Position numbers and translations under genes: made by a program. The notes under the pieces are model-generated. The model made no database searches and had not been told where the DNA came from. It saw only the letters and a list, made by a program, of their open reading frames with translations. A stretch of 14,889 nt of DNA from Myxococcales bacterium (lineage in GTDB: Bacteria > Myxococcota > Polyangia > Fen-1088), in NCBI GenBank assembly GCA_003155465.1, contig PMCR01000228.1, positions 1 through 14,889 of the forward strand. The letters are read 5' to 3'. The first letter of the stretch is position 1, and each line of letters starts with the position of its first letter. This document shows, in pieces, positions 6,846-14,645 of the stretch.

Positions 6846-8321
6846 ATGAAGAAAGTCGTTCTCGTCTATCCGTCAAACAAGTTCGGCGGCTCGGTGCAGT
6901 CGCGGGTGGAACTTCCCCTGGGCCTGCTGGCCATCGGCTCGCCGCTGCACCGGGCGGGCTACCGGGTCGTGATCATCGATCAGCGCACGGATGGCAACTG
7001 GCGGGATACCCTGGCGCGCGAACTGGCCGAGCGTCCCCTGTGCGTCGGCATCTCGGCGATGACCGGGCCGCAGATCAGGAACGGCATCGAGGCCTCGCGC
7101 ATCGTCAAGGCCCATGGCGTGCCCGTGGTCTGGGGCGGGATCCACGCGACGCTGCTGCCCCAACAGACAGTCGAGGACGAGTCGGTCGACATCGTGGTGG
7201 AGGGCGAGGGTGAGGAGACCTTCTTTGACCTGGTGACTGCGCTGGACCGGGGAACGCCGTTGTCCCAGGTGCGCGGCCTGTGGTGGAAGGAGAACGGCCG
7301 GGGGTTGAGCAGCGGGCCGCGCCCCTACATCGATCTGAATCGGCAGGCGCCGCTGGCCTACGAACTGGTCCGCCTGGACGACTACCTGATCGACGTGTTC
7401 GGCCGCGGCCACATCAGCCTGGAGACCAGCCGCGGGTGTCCCTTCCGCTGCTCGTACTGCTACAACACCAAGGTCTACCAGGGGACCTGGCGCGCGCTCA
7501 CGCCCGACGAGGCCATGCGCCGCATCCGCATCCTGGTCAAGGACCACGGCATCAAGGGCATCCTGTTCACCGATGACAACTTCTTTGGCAAGCAGAAGTG
7601 GGCGCTGGAGATTCTTCGCCGCATCGCCGACGAAGGACTGGACGTCACGGTGTCCAAGATCGACGCCCACGTCGGCAGCTTCGCCCTGCTGTCCGTCGAG
7701 GACATGCAGGTCCTGCGCAAGGCGGGTTGCCGGATGGTGATGATGGGCATCGAGTCGGGTTCGCCCAAGGTTCTGAATATCCTGAACAAGCGCATGCGCA
7801 TCCCGGACCTGCTGGCCTTCAACCGGCGTTTGCGCGGCAGCGGCATGCGGCCGCACTACTTCTTCATGATGGGCTTCCCGGGCGAGACTCTGGAAGACCT
7901 GCGCCAGACCCTGGCACTCAAGACGCAACTTTCTCAGGAGAACCCCGAGGGAGTGCCGCGTTTCAACATCTTCACCCCTTTCCCGGGCACCGGCCTCTAC
8001 GACGTTTGCCTGCAGCATGGCCTGCAGCCGCCTGAGCGGCTGGCCGACTGGGTGACTTTCAACTACCGCACGGTGAATCGGCGGGCGGTGTGGCTGTCGG
8101 ATCGGCAGAAGCGGATCATCCGTATGCTCCACTTCGCCACCCTGCTGGCCGAGCGAAACAACTTCATCAACCCGTACAAGAAGACGCGCCTGTGGGTGAA
8201 GCTGGCGGCCTTGCTGTACTTGTCGGTGGCCAGATTTCGAGTCAGGCGCTTTTTCTACCGTTTTCCCCTGGACTTGAAGATGGCGGAATGGCTGGGCGTG
8301 TATCCCAAACAGGGGGCGTGA
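6846..8321 (+). CDS. Cobalamin-binding radical SAM enzyme (copy 1)
   Basis: The 491-residue protein has an N-terminal B12-binding fold (about 1-140; LVYPSNK, PLGLLAIGSPLHRAGY, VVWGGIHATLLP) and a radical SAM domain. The iron-sulfur cluster motif is CPFRCSYC (Cys198, Cys202, Cys205), and TDDNFFG, GIESGS and FMMGFPGET follow as usual in the family. The DxHxxG motif reads D45-Q-R-T-D-G50, so the cobalt-ligand His is replaced by Arg, as expected where cobalamin binds base-off without a His ligand. A C-terminal amphipathic, basic region ending FYRFPLDLKMAEWLGVYPKQ may touch the membrane. Relatives methylate or rearrange unactivated carbons, or act as cyclases (BchE). The substrate here is unknown. 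The start at 6846 is chosen because the B12 fold begins there; the ribosome site is poor. Its stop overlaps the start of copy 2. Confidence 0.9.
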   Translation: MKKVVLVYPSNKFGGSVQSRVELPLGLLAIGSPLHRAGYRVVIIDQRTDGNWRDTLARELAERPLCVGISAMTGPQIRNGIEASRIVKAHGVPVVWGGIHATLLPQQTVEDESVDIVVEGEGEETFFDLVTALDRGTPLSQVRGLWWKENGRGLSSGPRPYIDLNRQAPLAYELVRLDDYLIDVFGRGHISLETSRGCPFRCSYCYNTKVYQGTWRALTPDEAMRRIRILVKDHGIKGILFTDDNFFGKQKWALEILRRIADEGLDVTVSKIDAHVGSFALLSVEDMQVLRKAGCRMVMMGIESGSPKVLNILNKRMRIPDLLAFNRRLRGSGMRPHYFFMMGFPGETLEDLRQTLALKTQLSQENPEGVPRFNIFTPFPGTGLYDVCLQHGLQPPERLADWVTFNYRTVNRRAVWLSDRQKRIIRMLHFATLLAERNNFINPYKKTRLWVKLAALLYLSVARFRVRRFFYRFPLDLKMAEWLGVYPKQGA

Positions 8322-9811
8322 TGGACACCGGCAAGCGTCCCGTCGTGCTTTTCAACCCCTCGGTTCGCGTGGGCAAGGAGCAGCAGCGGCGAACCGGGAT
8401 CCCTCTCGGGCTAGTCGCGGTGGCGACGCCGCTCGCGCGCCAGGGCTATCCCATCACGATCATCGATCAGACCACCGAGCCGCGCTGGCGCGAGATCCTG
8501 CTCCGCGAGCTTGGACGCCAGCCGCTGTGCGTGGGGATCACCAGCAAGACCGGGCCGCAGATTCGCTATGCCCTAGAGGTCTCGCGCCTGGTGAAGCAGC
8601 ATACGGACGCGCCGGTGGTGTGGGGTGGCGTGCACGCCAGCCTGCTGCCCGAGCAGACGCTGGAAGATCCCGCCATCGACATCGTGGTCGTGGGCGAGGG
8701 CGACGAGACCTTTGCTGAACTGGTCCACACCCTGGAGCGGGGCGAGCCGCTTTCCCGGGTCCGAGGTATCGCCTATCGGGAAAAGGGCCAAATCCACAAG
8801 ACGGCGATGCGGCCGCTGGTTGACATGGACACCCTGCCGCCCCTCGCCTACGACCTGGTCGACATCAAGAGGTTCATGCTGACCGGCTTCGGCATCGAGC
8901 ATCTGCGCATCTCAAGCAGCCGCGGCTGCCCCTATGGCTGCGGTTTCTGCTACAACACCGCGTTCTTCAAGCGCCGCTGGCGCGCGCTGTCGGCCCGGCG
9001 CACGGTGGACGAGATTCGCCGCGTGCGCGAGCAGTACGGCGTGCGTGGCATCCGCTTCGCCGACGATCTGTTCTTCGGCGACGTCGAGCGCGTGCGTGAG
9101 ATCCTGACCCTGATCGTGCAGGAGAAACTGGACGTCCTCATCAGCAAGCTGGACCTCCACGTCGCGCAGTTGGCCTCGGTGGACGACGGTTTGATGGAAC
9201 TGCTGCAGAAGGCGGGCGCTCGGGCGCTGGTGGTGGGCGTGGAGTCGGGCTCGCAGCGCATCCTGGATCTCATCGGCAAGAGCCTGAAGGTTGAGCAGGT
9301 GGTGGACTTCAACCGGCGCGTGCAGCGCTTTGGCCTGATTCCCCGCTATTGCTTCATGATGGGGTTTCCCACCGAGACCGAAGACGACATCAAGGCCACC
9401 ATCAGGTTGATCCTGCAGCTTCTCGACGAGAACGAGAACGCCATGAAGGACATCAACATCTACACGCCGTATCCCGGCACGGCCCTGTTCGACTTCTCGG
9501 TGCAATGCGGTTTCGTTCCGCCGCGGAGGCTTGAGGACTGGACCAGATTCAACTGGCGAACGGTGAACCGGCAGCGCATGCCGTGGATCACGGCCGAGCG
9601 CGAGAGTCTGTTGAGGATGTTGCATTGCTCGTCGTTGTTTCTGGAAAAGAACAACTTCATCACTCCACTGTGGCCCACCCATCCCCTGGTCAGGCTGCTG
9701 GCCTGGCTGTACCGGCCGCTGGCGCGCAAGCGGGTCGAGAACCTGTTCTACCGATTTCCGCTCGAGATCAAGCTGGTGGAATGGCTGGGGCTGTACCCGA
9801 AGCAGGTGTGA
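8321..9811 (+). CDS. Cobalamin-binding radical SAM enzyme (copy 2)
   Basis: The 496-residue protein is a paralogue of the preceding enzyme over its full length, about half identical by eye. The ATG at 8321 shares its A with the upstream TGA (TGATG), a typical sign of translational coupling. The B12-binding domain comes first (VVWGGVHASLLPEQ), with the DxHxxG motif changed to D49-Q-T-T-E-P54. The cluster motif is CPYGCGFC (Cys203, Cys207, Cys210), followed by ADDLFFG, GVESGS and FMMGFPTET. The C-terminus YRFPLEIKLVEWLGLYPKQ matches copy 1. The pair probably acts on successive steps or on related positions of one substrate. Coexpression with the glycosyltransferase and deacetylase further downstream is possible but there is a 183-nt gap. 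The product cannot be inferred from the sequence. Confidence 0.9.
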   Translation: MDTGKRPVVLFNPSVRVGKEQQRRTGIPLGLVAVATPLARQGYPITIIDQTTEPRWREILLRELGRQPLCVGITSKTGPQIRYALEVSRLVKQHTDAPVVWGGVHASLLPEQTLEDPAIDIVVVGEGDETFAELVHTLERGEPLSRVRGIAYREKGQIHKTAMRPLVDMDTLPPLAYDLVDIKRFMLTGFGIEHLRISSSRGCPYGCGFCYNTAFFKRRWRALSARRTVDEIRRVREQYGVRGIRFADDLFFGDVERVREILTLIVQEKLDVLISKLDLHVAQLASVDDGLMELLQKAGARALVVGVESGSQRILDLIGKSLKVEQVVDFNRRVQRFGLIPRYCFMMGFPTETEDDIKATIRLILQLLDENENAMKDINIYTPYPGTALFDFSVQCGFVPPRRLEDWTRFNWRTVNRQRMPWITAERESLLRMLHCSSLFLEKNNFITPLWPTHPLVRLLAWLYRPLARKRVENLFYRFPLEIKLVEWLGLYPKQV

Positions 9812-9916
9812 AGACGGCATGGCGTCGAAGTCAGACGGTGTGGTGTACCCGTGCAAGTCGTGTGTGGCGCCGATGGGAAACCTGCACCGGGAGAGCTTCG
9901 CCACTATCTGAAACGG

Positions 9917-9930
9917 CCCGGTTTTCCGGG
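9917..9930 (+). terminator. Weak hairpin after the radical SAM pair
   Basis: CCCGG-TTTT-CCGGG forms a 5-bp GC stem with a T-tetraloop, followed by a pyrimidine-rich stretch (CTTCCCATTTCCCTTTC) but no clean T-run. It may reduce read-through from the radical SAM genes into the glycosyltransferase gene. It is weak as an intrinsic terminator. The rest of the 9812-9994 gap shows nothing that I can name. Confidence 0.3.
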
Positions 9931-9994
9931 GCTTCCCATTTCCCTTTCTGTGGCATAGTTCTGAATTCCTGATCCCCAGGGGACGGACAGCGGC

Positions 9995-11260
9995 ATGCGG
10001 TTCTGCATGGTCACCACTTTCTACCCGCCGTTTTCGTTCGGCGGGGATGCGATCGGCGTCCAGCGTCTGTCGCGCGCCCTGGCGCGGCGCGGGCACCAGA
10101 TCACCGTGGTCCACGACGTCGATGCCTACGCCGCTCTCCATGAGGGGCCGCTGCCGGATCCACCGGAGGATGACGACGGCGTGCGGGTGATCCGGCTGCG
10201 CAGCGGCTTAGGGACGCTGGGCCCGCTTCTGGTCCACCAGCTAGGCACCCGCGTTCTCGGCCGCCGCCGGCTGCGGCGGCTGTTGAGTTCGGGGCAGTTT
10301 GATGTGGTCAACTTCCACAATCCGTCCTTGATCGGCGGCCCCGGCATCTTGACCTGGCCCCGCGACGCCATAACGGTGTACACCGCTCATGAGCATTGGC
10401 TGGTCTGTCCCACCCACGTTCTGTGGCGGAGCCGCCGGGAGCGGTGCGATCGACGGCACTGCATCCGCTGCACCTTGGCGTATCGACGACCGCCCCAACT
10501 GTGGCGATACACCGACCTCTTACCCCGGGCGCTCGACCGGATTGATGTGGTGATCGCGCTGAGCGAATTCAGTCGCGACAAGCATCGGGAATTCGGGCTG
10601 CAGCGGGAGATGGTGGTCTTGCCCACTTTCCTGCCCGCGCGAGACGCCGTGCCGTTGCTCTCCGGCAATCGCCCCCATGGACGACCCTACTTCTTGTCTG
10701 CGGGCAGGCTTGAACTCATCAAGGGACTCGACGACGTAATCCCGGTTTTTCGGGACCTGCCCGGCGTGGATCTCGTGATCGCCGGCGAGGGGGATCACGG
10801 GGAGCAGCTTCGGCGGGTGGCGGCCGGCAGTGAGAACGTGCATTTCCTCGGCCGGTTGGATCCCGAGGCGCTTCGCGACTGGTTTTGCCACGCCGTGGCC
10901 ACGCTGGTTCCGTCAGTGTGCTACGAGGCTTTCGCAAACGTGGTCGTCGAGTCGTTTCGCGAGGGCACCCCGATCGTCGCGCGTGCCGTGGGACCGCTGC
11001 CCGAGACCGTGACGACCTCCGGGGCCGGGCTGCTCTTCTCATCGCCCGAAGAACTGAAGTCGATCCTGGCGCGGCTGCTGCGCAACCCGGCCCAGCGAGA
11101 ACAGCTTGCCGCGAAGGCCCGCGCTGCCTTCCAGGCGCGGTGGGCAGAGGACGTGGTCATTCCCCGATATCTCGATCTGATCCGGGGGGCGGCGTCCCGT
11201 CGGGGAATGGTCCACTTGCTCGCGAAACCGACGTCCCCGACGACTGGCACGGTTGGCTGA
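9995..11260 (+). CDS. Family-4 glycosyltransferase (GT-B fold)
   Basis: The 421-residue protein begins MRFCMVTTFYPPFSFGGDAI, the usual GT4 opening with a Gly-rich acceptor loop, then LSRALARRGHQITVVH. The C-terminal nucleotide-sugar half carries SAGRLELIKGLDDVI, VIAGEGDHGEQL and the EX7E motif E311-AFANVVV-E319, ending with a helical tail. It should transfer a sugar from a nucleotide-sugar donor with retention of configuration at the cytoplasmic face of the membrane. A four-Cys cluster in the N-terminal half (Cys138, 151, 156, 159) could bind a metal or be structural; I recall similar clusters in some GT4 members, but this is not checked. The deacetylase gene follows 6 nt later, so the two very likely act together on one glycan or glycolipid. 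Acceptor and donor are unknown. Confidence 0.9.
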   Translation: MRFCMVTTFYPPFSFGGDAIGVQRLSRALARRGHQITVVHDVDAYAALHEGPLPDPPEDDDGVRVIRLRSGLGTLGPLLVHQLGTRVLGRRRLRRLLSSGQFDVVNFHNPSLIGGPGILTWPRDAITVYTAHEHWLVCPTHVLWRSRRERCDRRHCIRCTLAYRRPPQLWRYTDLLPRALDRIDVVIALSEFSRDKHREFGLQREMVVLPTFLPARDAVPLLSGNRPHGRPYFLSAGRLELIKGLDDVIPVFRDLPGVDLVIAGEGDHGEQLRRVAAGSENVHFLGRLDPEALRDWFCHAVATLVPSVCYEAFANVVVESFREGTPIVARAVGPLPETVTTSGAGLLFSSPEELKSILARLLRNPAQREQLAAKARAAFQARWAEDVVIPRYLDLIRGAASRRGMVHLLAKPTSPTTGTVG

Positions 11261-11266
11261 GCAGTC

Positions 11267-12001
11267 ATGCGAGCGATTCTCACCTATCACTCCATCGATG
11301 ACAGCGGATCTCCCATATCTGTGGCTCGCCAGGATTTCCGGGCCCAGGTGCGATGGCTGAAGGCGGAAGGGGTGGCGGTGGTTTCCCTCCCGGTCCTGGT
11401 CGGGCTGGGCGACGAGTCCGACGCAGTCGCGCTGACCTTCGATGATGGGGTGGCGAGTTTCATGACGGAAGCCGTGCCGATTCTCGAAGTCGAGGGCATG
11501 ACGGCCACCGTCTTCGTGGTGTCAGGCCAGGTGGGCGGATCCAACACCTGGACCTCACCCGGGCGCCATTCAGTCCCCACCTTGCCGCTGCTCGACTGGG
11601 ATGAATTGGGCTGGCTTCGCGCGAGTGGTTTCGAGATCGGCTCGCATACCCGGCATCATCGGTGGCTGCCCCGCTGCGATGACGGTGAGCTGGTCGAGGA
11701 GATCGAACGGGCGGGCGACGAGTTCGCATCCGCCCTCGGAGTCAGACCACGAGTCTTCGCGTATCCCTATGGCGCCCACACCGACCGGGTGGCATCAGCC
11801 GTGGCGAGGTCGCACGACCTGGCCTGTACCACCGAATTCAGGGCTCTGCACCCAGGCGAACGGGCTTTGCTGCTGCCCCGGATCGACGCCTACTATCTCC
11901 GCGGTCGCGCTTTGCGCAGGGGATGGGGAACACCCGGGTTTCGCCAGTTTCTCGCGGTCCGCCGGGCCCTGCGCGCTGTGGGGAATCTTCGACGATGGTA
12001 G
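11267..12001 (+). CDS. Polysaccharide deacetylase (NodB homology domain)
   Basis: The 244-residue protein carries the NodB catalytic motifs. TFDDG has Asp59 (likely base) and Asp60 (metal ligand). SHTRHH has His127 and His131 (metal ligands). RPRVFAYPYG follows as motif 3. The family removes N- or O-acetyl groups from sugars using a divalent metal. There is no signal peptide or membrane helix, so it should act in the cytoplasm, perhaps on a lipid-linked or nucleotide-linked intermediate rather than on a finished wall polymer. It starts 6 nt after the glycosyltransferase stop with no clear ribosome site, which suggests coupled translation. The natural pairing is transfer of an acetamido sugar followed by its deacetylation. 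The substrate is not known. Confidence 0.9.
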   Translation: MRAILTYHSIDDSGSPISVARQDFRAQVRWLKAEGVAVVSLPVLVGLGDESDAVALTFDDGVASFMTEAVPILEVEGMTATVFVVSGQVGGSNTWTSPGRHSVPTLPLLDWDELGWLRASGFEIGSHTRHHRWLPRCDDGELVEEIERAGDEFASALGVRPRVFAYPYGAHTDRVASAVARSHDLACTTEFRALHPGERALLLPRIDAYYLRGRALRRGWGTPGFRQFLAVRRALRAVGNLRRW

Positions 12002-12064
12002 CGCGGGACCGAGGTTGAGGTTGTGGACACACGATCGGACCACTTTGCTGATAGTCTGGCGGGC

Positions 12065-13477
12065 ATGAGGCGTCAATACCGATGGTTGCCAATCGGTGTG
12101 GCGGTGTGGGCGAGCGGGCTTGCCTGCCTGCGGACGTCGATGCAGGGGCCGTCGGCGTCAGGCTCGGGTGGTGACGACGCGACCAGCACCTCCGCAGGCA
12201 CGACCGGCACCGCGGATACCGGCACGGCTCCCGCGATCGTCAGGTTCACCGCCACACCCGCCACGATTTCAGCGGGTCAGGCCAGCACGCTCAGTTGGAC
12301 CGTGGCGGGCGCGACGACCTTGTCCATCGATCAAGGCATCGGTTCGGTCTTGGGCAGAACCTCACAGGTGGTTGCGCCCACCCGAACGACGGCCTACACG
12401 CTCACTTTGAACGGCTCCCTGTCGGCGCAGGTGACGGTGATGGTGACGCAGGCGGCGCTGCAAGGGGGGTTCGCACCAACGGGGAGAATGACCATGGCGA
12501 GGACGTTGCACACGGCGACGTTGTTGCCCAACGGAAAGGTCCTCATCGCCGGCGGAAGCGATGGCAATGGAAATCCACTCGCGAGCGCGGAGCTATACGA
12601 CCCACCTTCTGGCACATTCGCGGCCACCGCCATCATGACCATGGCGAGAAGCGGCCACACGGCGACGTTGTTGCTCCGCGGGGAGGTGCTCATCGCCGGC
12701 GGACTCGATTGCGGCGCGAGCACTGAACTATACGACCCAGCGACCGGGACGTTCAGGGCCACCGGCAGTATGACCGTGGCAAGATACGCCCACACGGCGA
12801 CGTTGTTGCCGAGCGGGAAGGTGCTCATCGCCGGTGGTTTCAGCGGCCTAGGCACCGCGCAGCTTCTCGCGAGCGCTGAACTATACGACCCAGCGACCGG
12901 GACGTTCAGGGCCACCGGCAGCATGACCGTGGCAAGGTACGCCCACACGGTGACGTTGTTGCCGAGCGGCAGGGTGCTCGTGGTCGGCGGAGACAATCTC
13001 GAGACAAATCTCGCGAGCGCGGAGCAGTACGATGCAAGCGTCGGAACCTTTGCCGCAACCGACGGGATGGCTGCTGCGAGGGAAATGCACACGGCGACGT
13101 TGCTGCCAAACGGGCAGGTGCTCATCGCCGGCGGATTGGGTGACGACCTTCTCGCGAGCGCGGAGCAATACGACCCCGACGCCGGCAGATTCAAGCCCGC
13201 CGGCAGCATGACCGCGGGAAGGTACCGCCACACGGCGACGATGTTGCAGAACGGGCAGGTGCTCATCGCCGGCGGAAGCGGAGACGACGACGACGAGCCT
13301 CTTGCGAAGGCAGAGCTATACGACCCAGCAGCCGGCACGTTCACGCCTACCGCCAGCATGACTGTGCCGAGGAGCGTCCACACGGCGACGTTGCTACCGA
13401 GCGGGAAGGTGCTCATTGCTGGCGGATTCAAGACCCTCGGCCTCGAACATCTCGCGAGCGCGGAGCTATACGAATAG
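12065..13477 (+). CDS. Lipoprotein with an Ig-like domain and a seven-blade Kelch propeller
   Basis: The ATG at 12065 is chosen over an upstream GTG (12023) because it directly begins a lipoprotein signal with lipobox GLAC (Cys21). The 470-residue protein continues with a Ser/Thr/Gly linker, then a roughly 75-residue Ig-like domain ([21 protein letters not shown] to [19 protein letters not shown]). Seven Kelch repeats follow, each with the pattern [25 protein letters not shown], then [14 protein letters not shown]. Seven units fit one propeller. The seventh stops at SAELYE, short of the usual YDPATGTF. Such proteins are usually exported and bind glycans or proteins at the surface. The blade-level DNA is about 95% identical between repeats ending near 12826 and 12979, a recent duplication. 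It is separated from the deacetylase by 63 nt. Confidence 0.85.
   Translation: MRRQYRWLPIGVAVWASGLACLRTSMQGPSASGSGGDDATSTSAGTTGTADTGTAPAIVRFTATPATISAGQASTLSWTVAGATTLSIDQGIGSVLGRTSQVVAPTRTTAYTLTLNGSLSAQVTVMVTQAALQGGFAPTGRMTMARTLHTATLLPNGKVLIAGGSDGNGNPLASAELYDPPSGTFAATAIMTMARSGHTATLLLRGEVLIAGGLDCGASTELYDPATGTFRATGSMTVARYAHTATLLPSGKVLIAGGFSGLGTAQLLASAELYDPATGTFRATGSMTVARYAHTVTLLPSGRVLVVGGDNLETNLASAEQYDASVGTFAATDGMAAAREMHTATLLPNGQVLIAGGLGDDLLASAEQYDPDAGRFKPAGSMTAGRYRHTATMLQNGQVLIAGGSGDDDDEPLAKAELYDPAAGTFTPTASMTVPRSVHTATLLPSGKVLIAGGFKTLGLEHLASAELYE
12723..12979 (+). repeat. Near-identical tandem copies of one Kelch blade
   Basis: Bases 12723-12826 and 12876-12979 (104 nt each, 153 nt apart, so the frame is kept) differ at only about five positions. 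Most other blades have diverged much more. This marks a recent in-frame duplication. Confidence 0.85.
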
Positions 13478-13839
13478 CCAGTGCTCCGCGCGAAGGTGGA
13501 AGACCGTGACAGTTGTGTCGCGTTGGCGTCTGGCAACCAACAATGTCGCGGAAACACGGCGCAAGGCTGCACCACTGACGCGGTCTGGGTCGACCAACAA
13601 ACCTGCCCGGCGAGTAGCCCCAACTACATCAGGGGAATGTGCTTCGCGCAGTGCCTCGCGGTTGGTGAGAACTGCACCCGTGGTGTTCAGAGACCAAACC
13701 AAGCCAATATAAGCCTTGCTCTTGGGCCCAGTTCGGAACCAGCTGCATGTATGACGACTGGGTCAAAGAACCGAACGTCTTCTACCGCTGCACCTGCTCG
13801 TACCACCGCTGGACCTGCGAGAAGGATTACTACGTCTGA
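13478..13839 (+). pseudogene. Cys-rich secreted-protein remnant, frameshifted
   Basis: This frame directly continues the Kelch gene frame after a single TAG (13475-13477). It encodes a Cys-rich segment (CVALASGNQQCRGNTAQGC, then VWVDQQTC and MCFAQC) of a type I associate with deltaproteobacterial surface proteins. Near 13669-13710 the sensible reading jumps to another frame, which continues WCSETKPSQYKPCSW, FGTSCMYDDWV and YRCTCSYHRWTCEKDYYV to a TGA at 13839. One missing base explains this. There is no signal peptide and no convincing ribosome site before the only start available (GTG, 13481). Likely it is the tail of a once larger gene, a decayed separate gene, or a sequence with errors. 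It could also be a read-through extension of the Kelch protein, which I think less likely. Confidence 0.55.
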
Positions 13840-13870
13840 GCGAATGATTCACGAAGCCTAGCACTACTGA

Positions 13871-14404
13871 CTAGTGACCAGTCTTGGTCGCGCTGGCTGG
13901 CGGCGGCCCGGCGGGAGCCTCGGCGCGGACCCAAATCTGTGTGCGACCCAGTAGGGCGAATCCGATGTAGCCCCGAACCTTGAGCTTGGCTCCACCCTGA
14001 AGAACCTGGATCTTGCATCGATAGGACTTCCCGTTGCCGGGGTCGAGGATGGTGCCCCCGGTCCACTCGTCGCCACTCGGTGAGAGGCCCTGGATGATGA
14101 TCAAGTCTCGAATGGGACGATTCTTCAGCGCGCCCTCGCATCGCTCGCACTTCGCGTTCGGATCAATGCCTGGCCTAGCCTCGATGCCCACGATCTTCCC
14201 GAATAGCTTCCCTGCTTCCAGCCAGATTTGAATCGTCGCGGGCGCGGCGCCGTCGTCAGGGACGGTACGCCAGTAGCCGACCGGCGAAGGTTGTGCTGCA
14301 CCGGTCGGCCCGGCAGAAAGGGCGCCGAGCCCGAGCGAAAGTGTCATTGCGGCGATCCGAGCAAAGCGGCTGGGGCCACGCGAGGTTATCTGGGCCATTC
14401 TCAT
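13871..14404 (-). CDS. DUF2147 family secreted protein
   Basis: The 177-residue protein has a Sec-type signal peptide (about residues 1-37, ending PTGAA) and a mature domain with the DUF2147 (PF09917) landmarks: GYWRTVPDD, the G-x-L-x-GKIV strand, NAKCERCEGALKNRPI with a CxxC pair (Cys86, Cys89), IIQGLSPSGDEWTGGTILDP, and KVRGYIGFALLGRTQIWVR. Members are small exported beta-sandwich or barrel proteins of unknown function, often isolated. A good ribosome site (AAGGAG, 7 nt before the ATG at 14404) supports the start. It is divergent from the expansin-like gene at 14646 and convergent with the remnant at 13478-13839. A short Pro/Ala-rich tail (APAGPPPASATKTGH) is unusual and probably disordered. 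Confidence 0.9.
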   Translation of the reverse strand: MRMAQITSRGPSRFARIAAMTLSLGLGALSAGPTGAAQPSPVGYWRTVPDDGAAPATIQIWLEAGKLFGKIVGIEARPGIDPNAKCERCEGALKNRPIRDLIIIQGLSPSGDEWTGGTILDPGNGKSYRCKIQVLQGGAKLKVRGYIGFALLGRTQIWVRAEAPAGPPPASATKTGH

Positions 14405-14411
14405 GCTTCTG

Positions 14412-14417
14412 CTCCTT
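14412..14417 (-). promoter_or_regulatory. Ribosome binding site of the DUF2147 gene (AAGGAG)
   Basis: AAGGAG lies 7 nt before the ATG at 14404 and decides that start over later in-frame ATGs. Confidence 0.8.
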
Positions 14418-14522
14418 GTGCCGTCACAGTTTGGGAATCCGCGGGGTCCTGCTGATCATCAGGCATGGTGAACAGGTCAGCCAAGTGGAATTCGTGGACC
14501 ATGAACAGGTGTCGTGGCTGGG

Positions 14523-14546
14523 CTGCCGGCTCAATCATGCCGGCAG
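14523..14546. repeat. Perfect 8-bp inverted repeat in a divergent intergenic region
   Basis: CTGCCGGC (14523-14530) and GCCGGCAG (14539-14546) flank the 8-nt spacer TCAATCAT. It lies between the divergent DUF2147 and expansin-like genes, about 105 nt upstream of the latter. It could be an operator for a dimeric regulator or an RNA hairpin. Nothing else is recognised in 14418-14645. Confidence 0.45.
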
Positions 14547-14645
14547 ACTACACCAACCCGGCCAGTTCGCGAGCCCGGCGTCGCTCGGGCAATTGAGGTG
14601 CACCCAGGGTGGACGGCGACGGCCTGCTCGTGCCACCATGGGGGC

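Noticed and set aside
6873..8132. 419-codon minus-strand frame opposite the first radical SAM gene
   Set aside because: No recognisable domain. Long antisense frames are expected in GC-rich coding DNA, and the plus-strand gene has all family motifs.
9950..9970. Sigma-54-like promoter (TGGCAT...) before the glycosyltransferase gene
   Set aside because: The -24 GG is present, but the -12 GC is GA at the required spacing, so the match is not good enough.
8912..10141. 409-codon minus-strand frame crossing the second radical SAM gene and the intergenic gap
   Set aside because: It lies opposite two well-supported genes and has no domain or signal.
12394..13623. 409-codon minus-strand frame opposite the Kelch gene
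   Set aside because: It mirrors the Kelch repeats and has no ribosome site or export signal.
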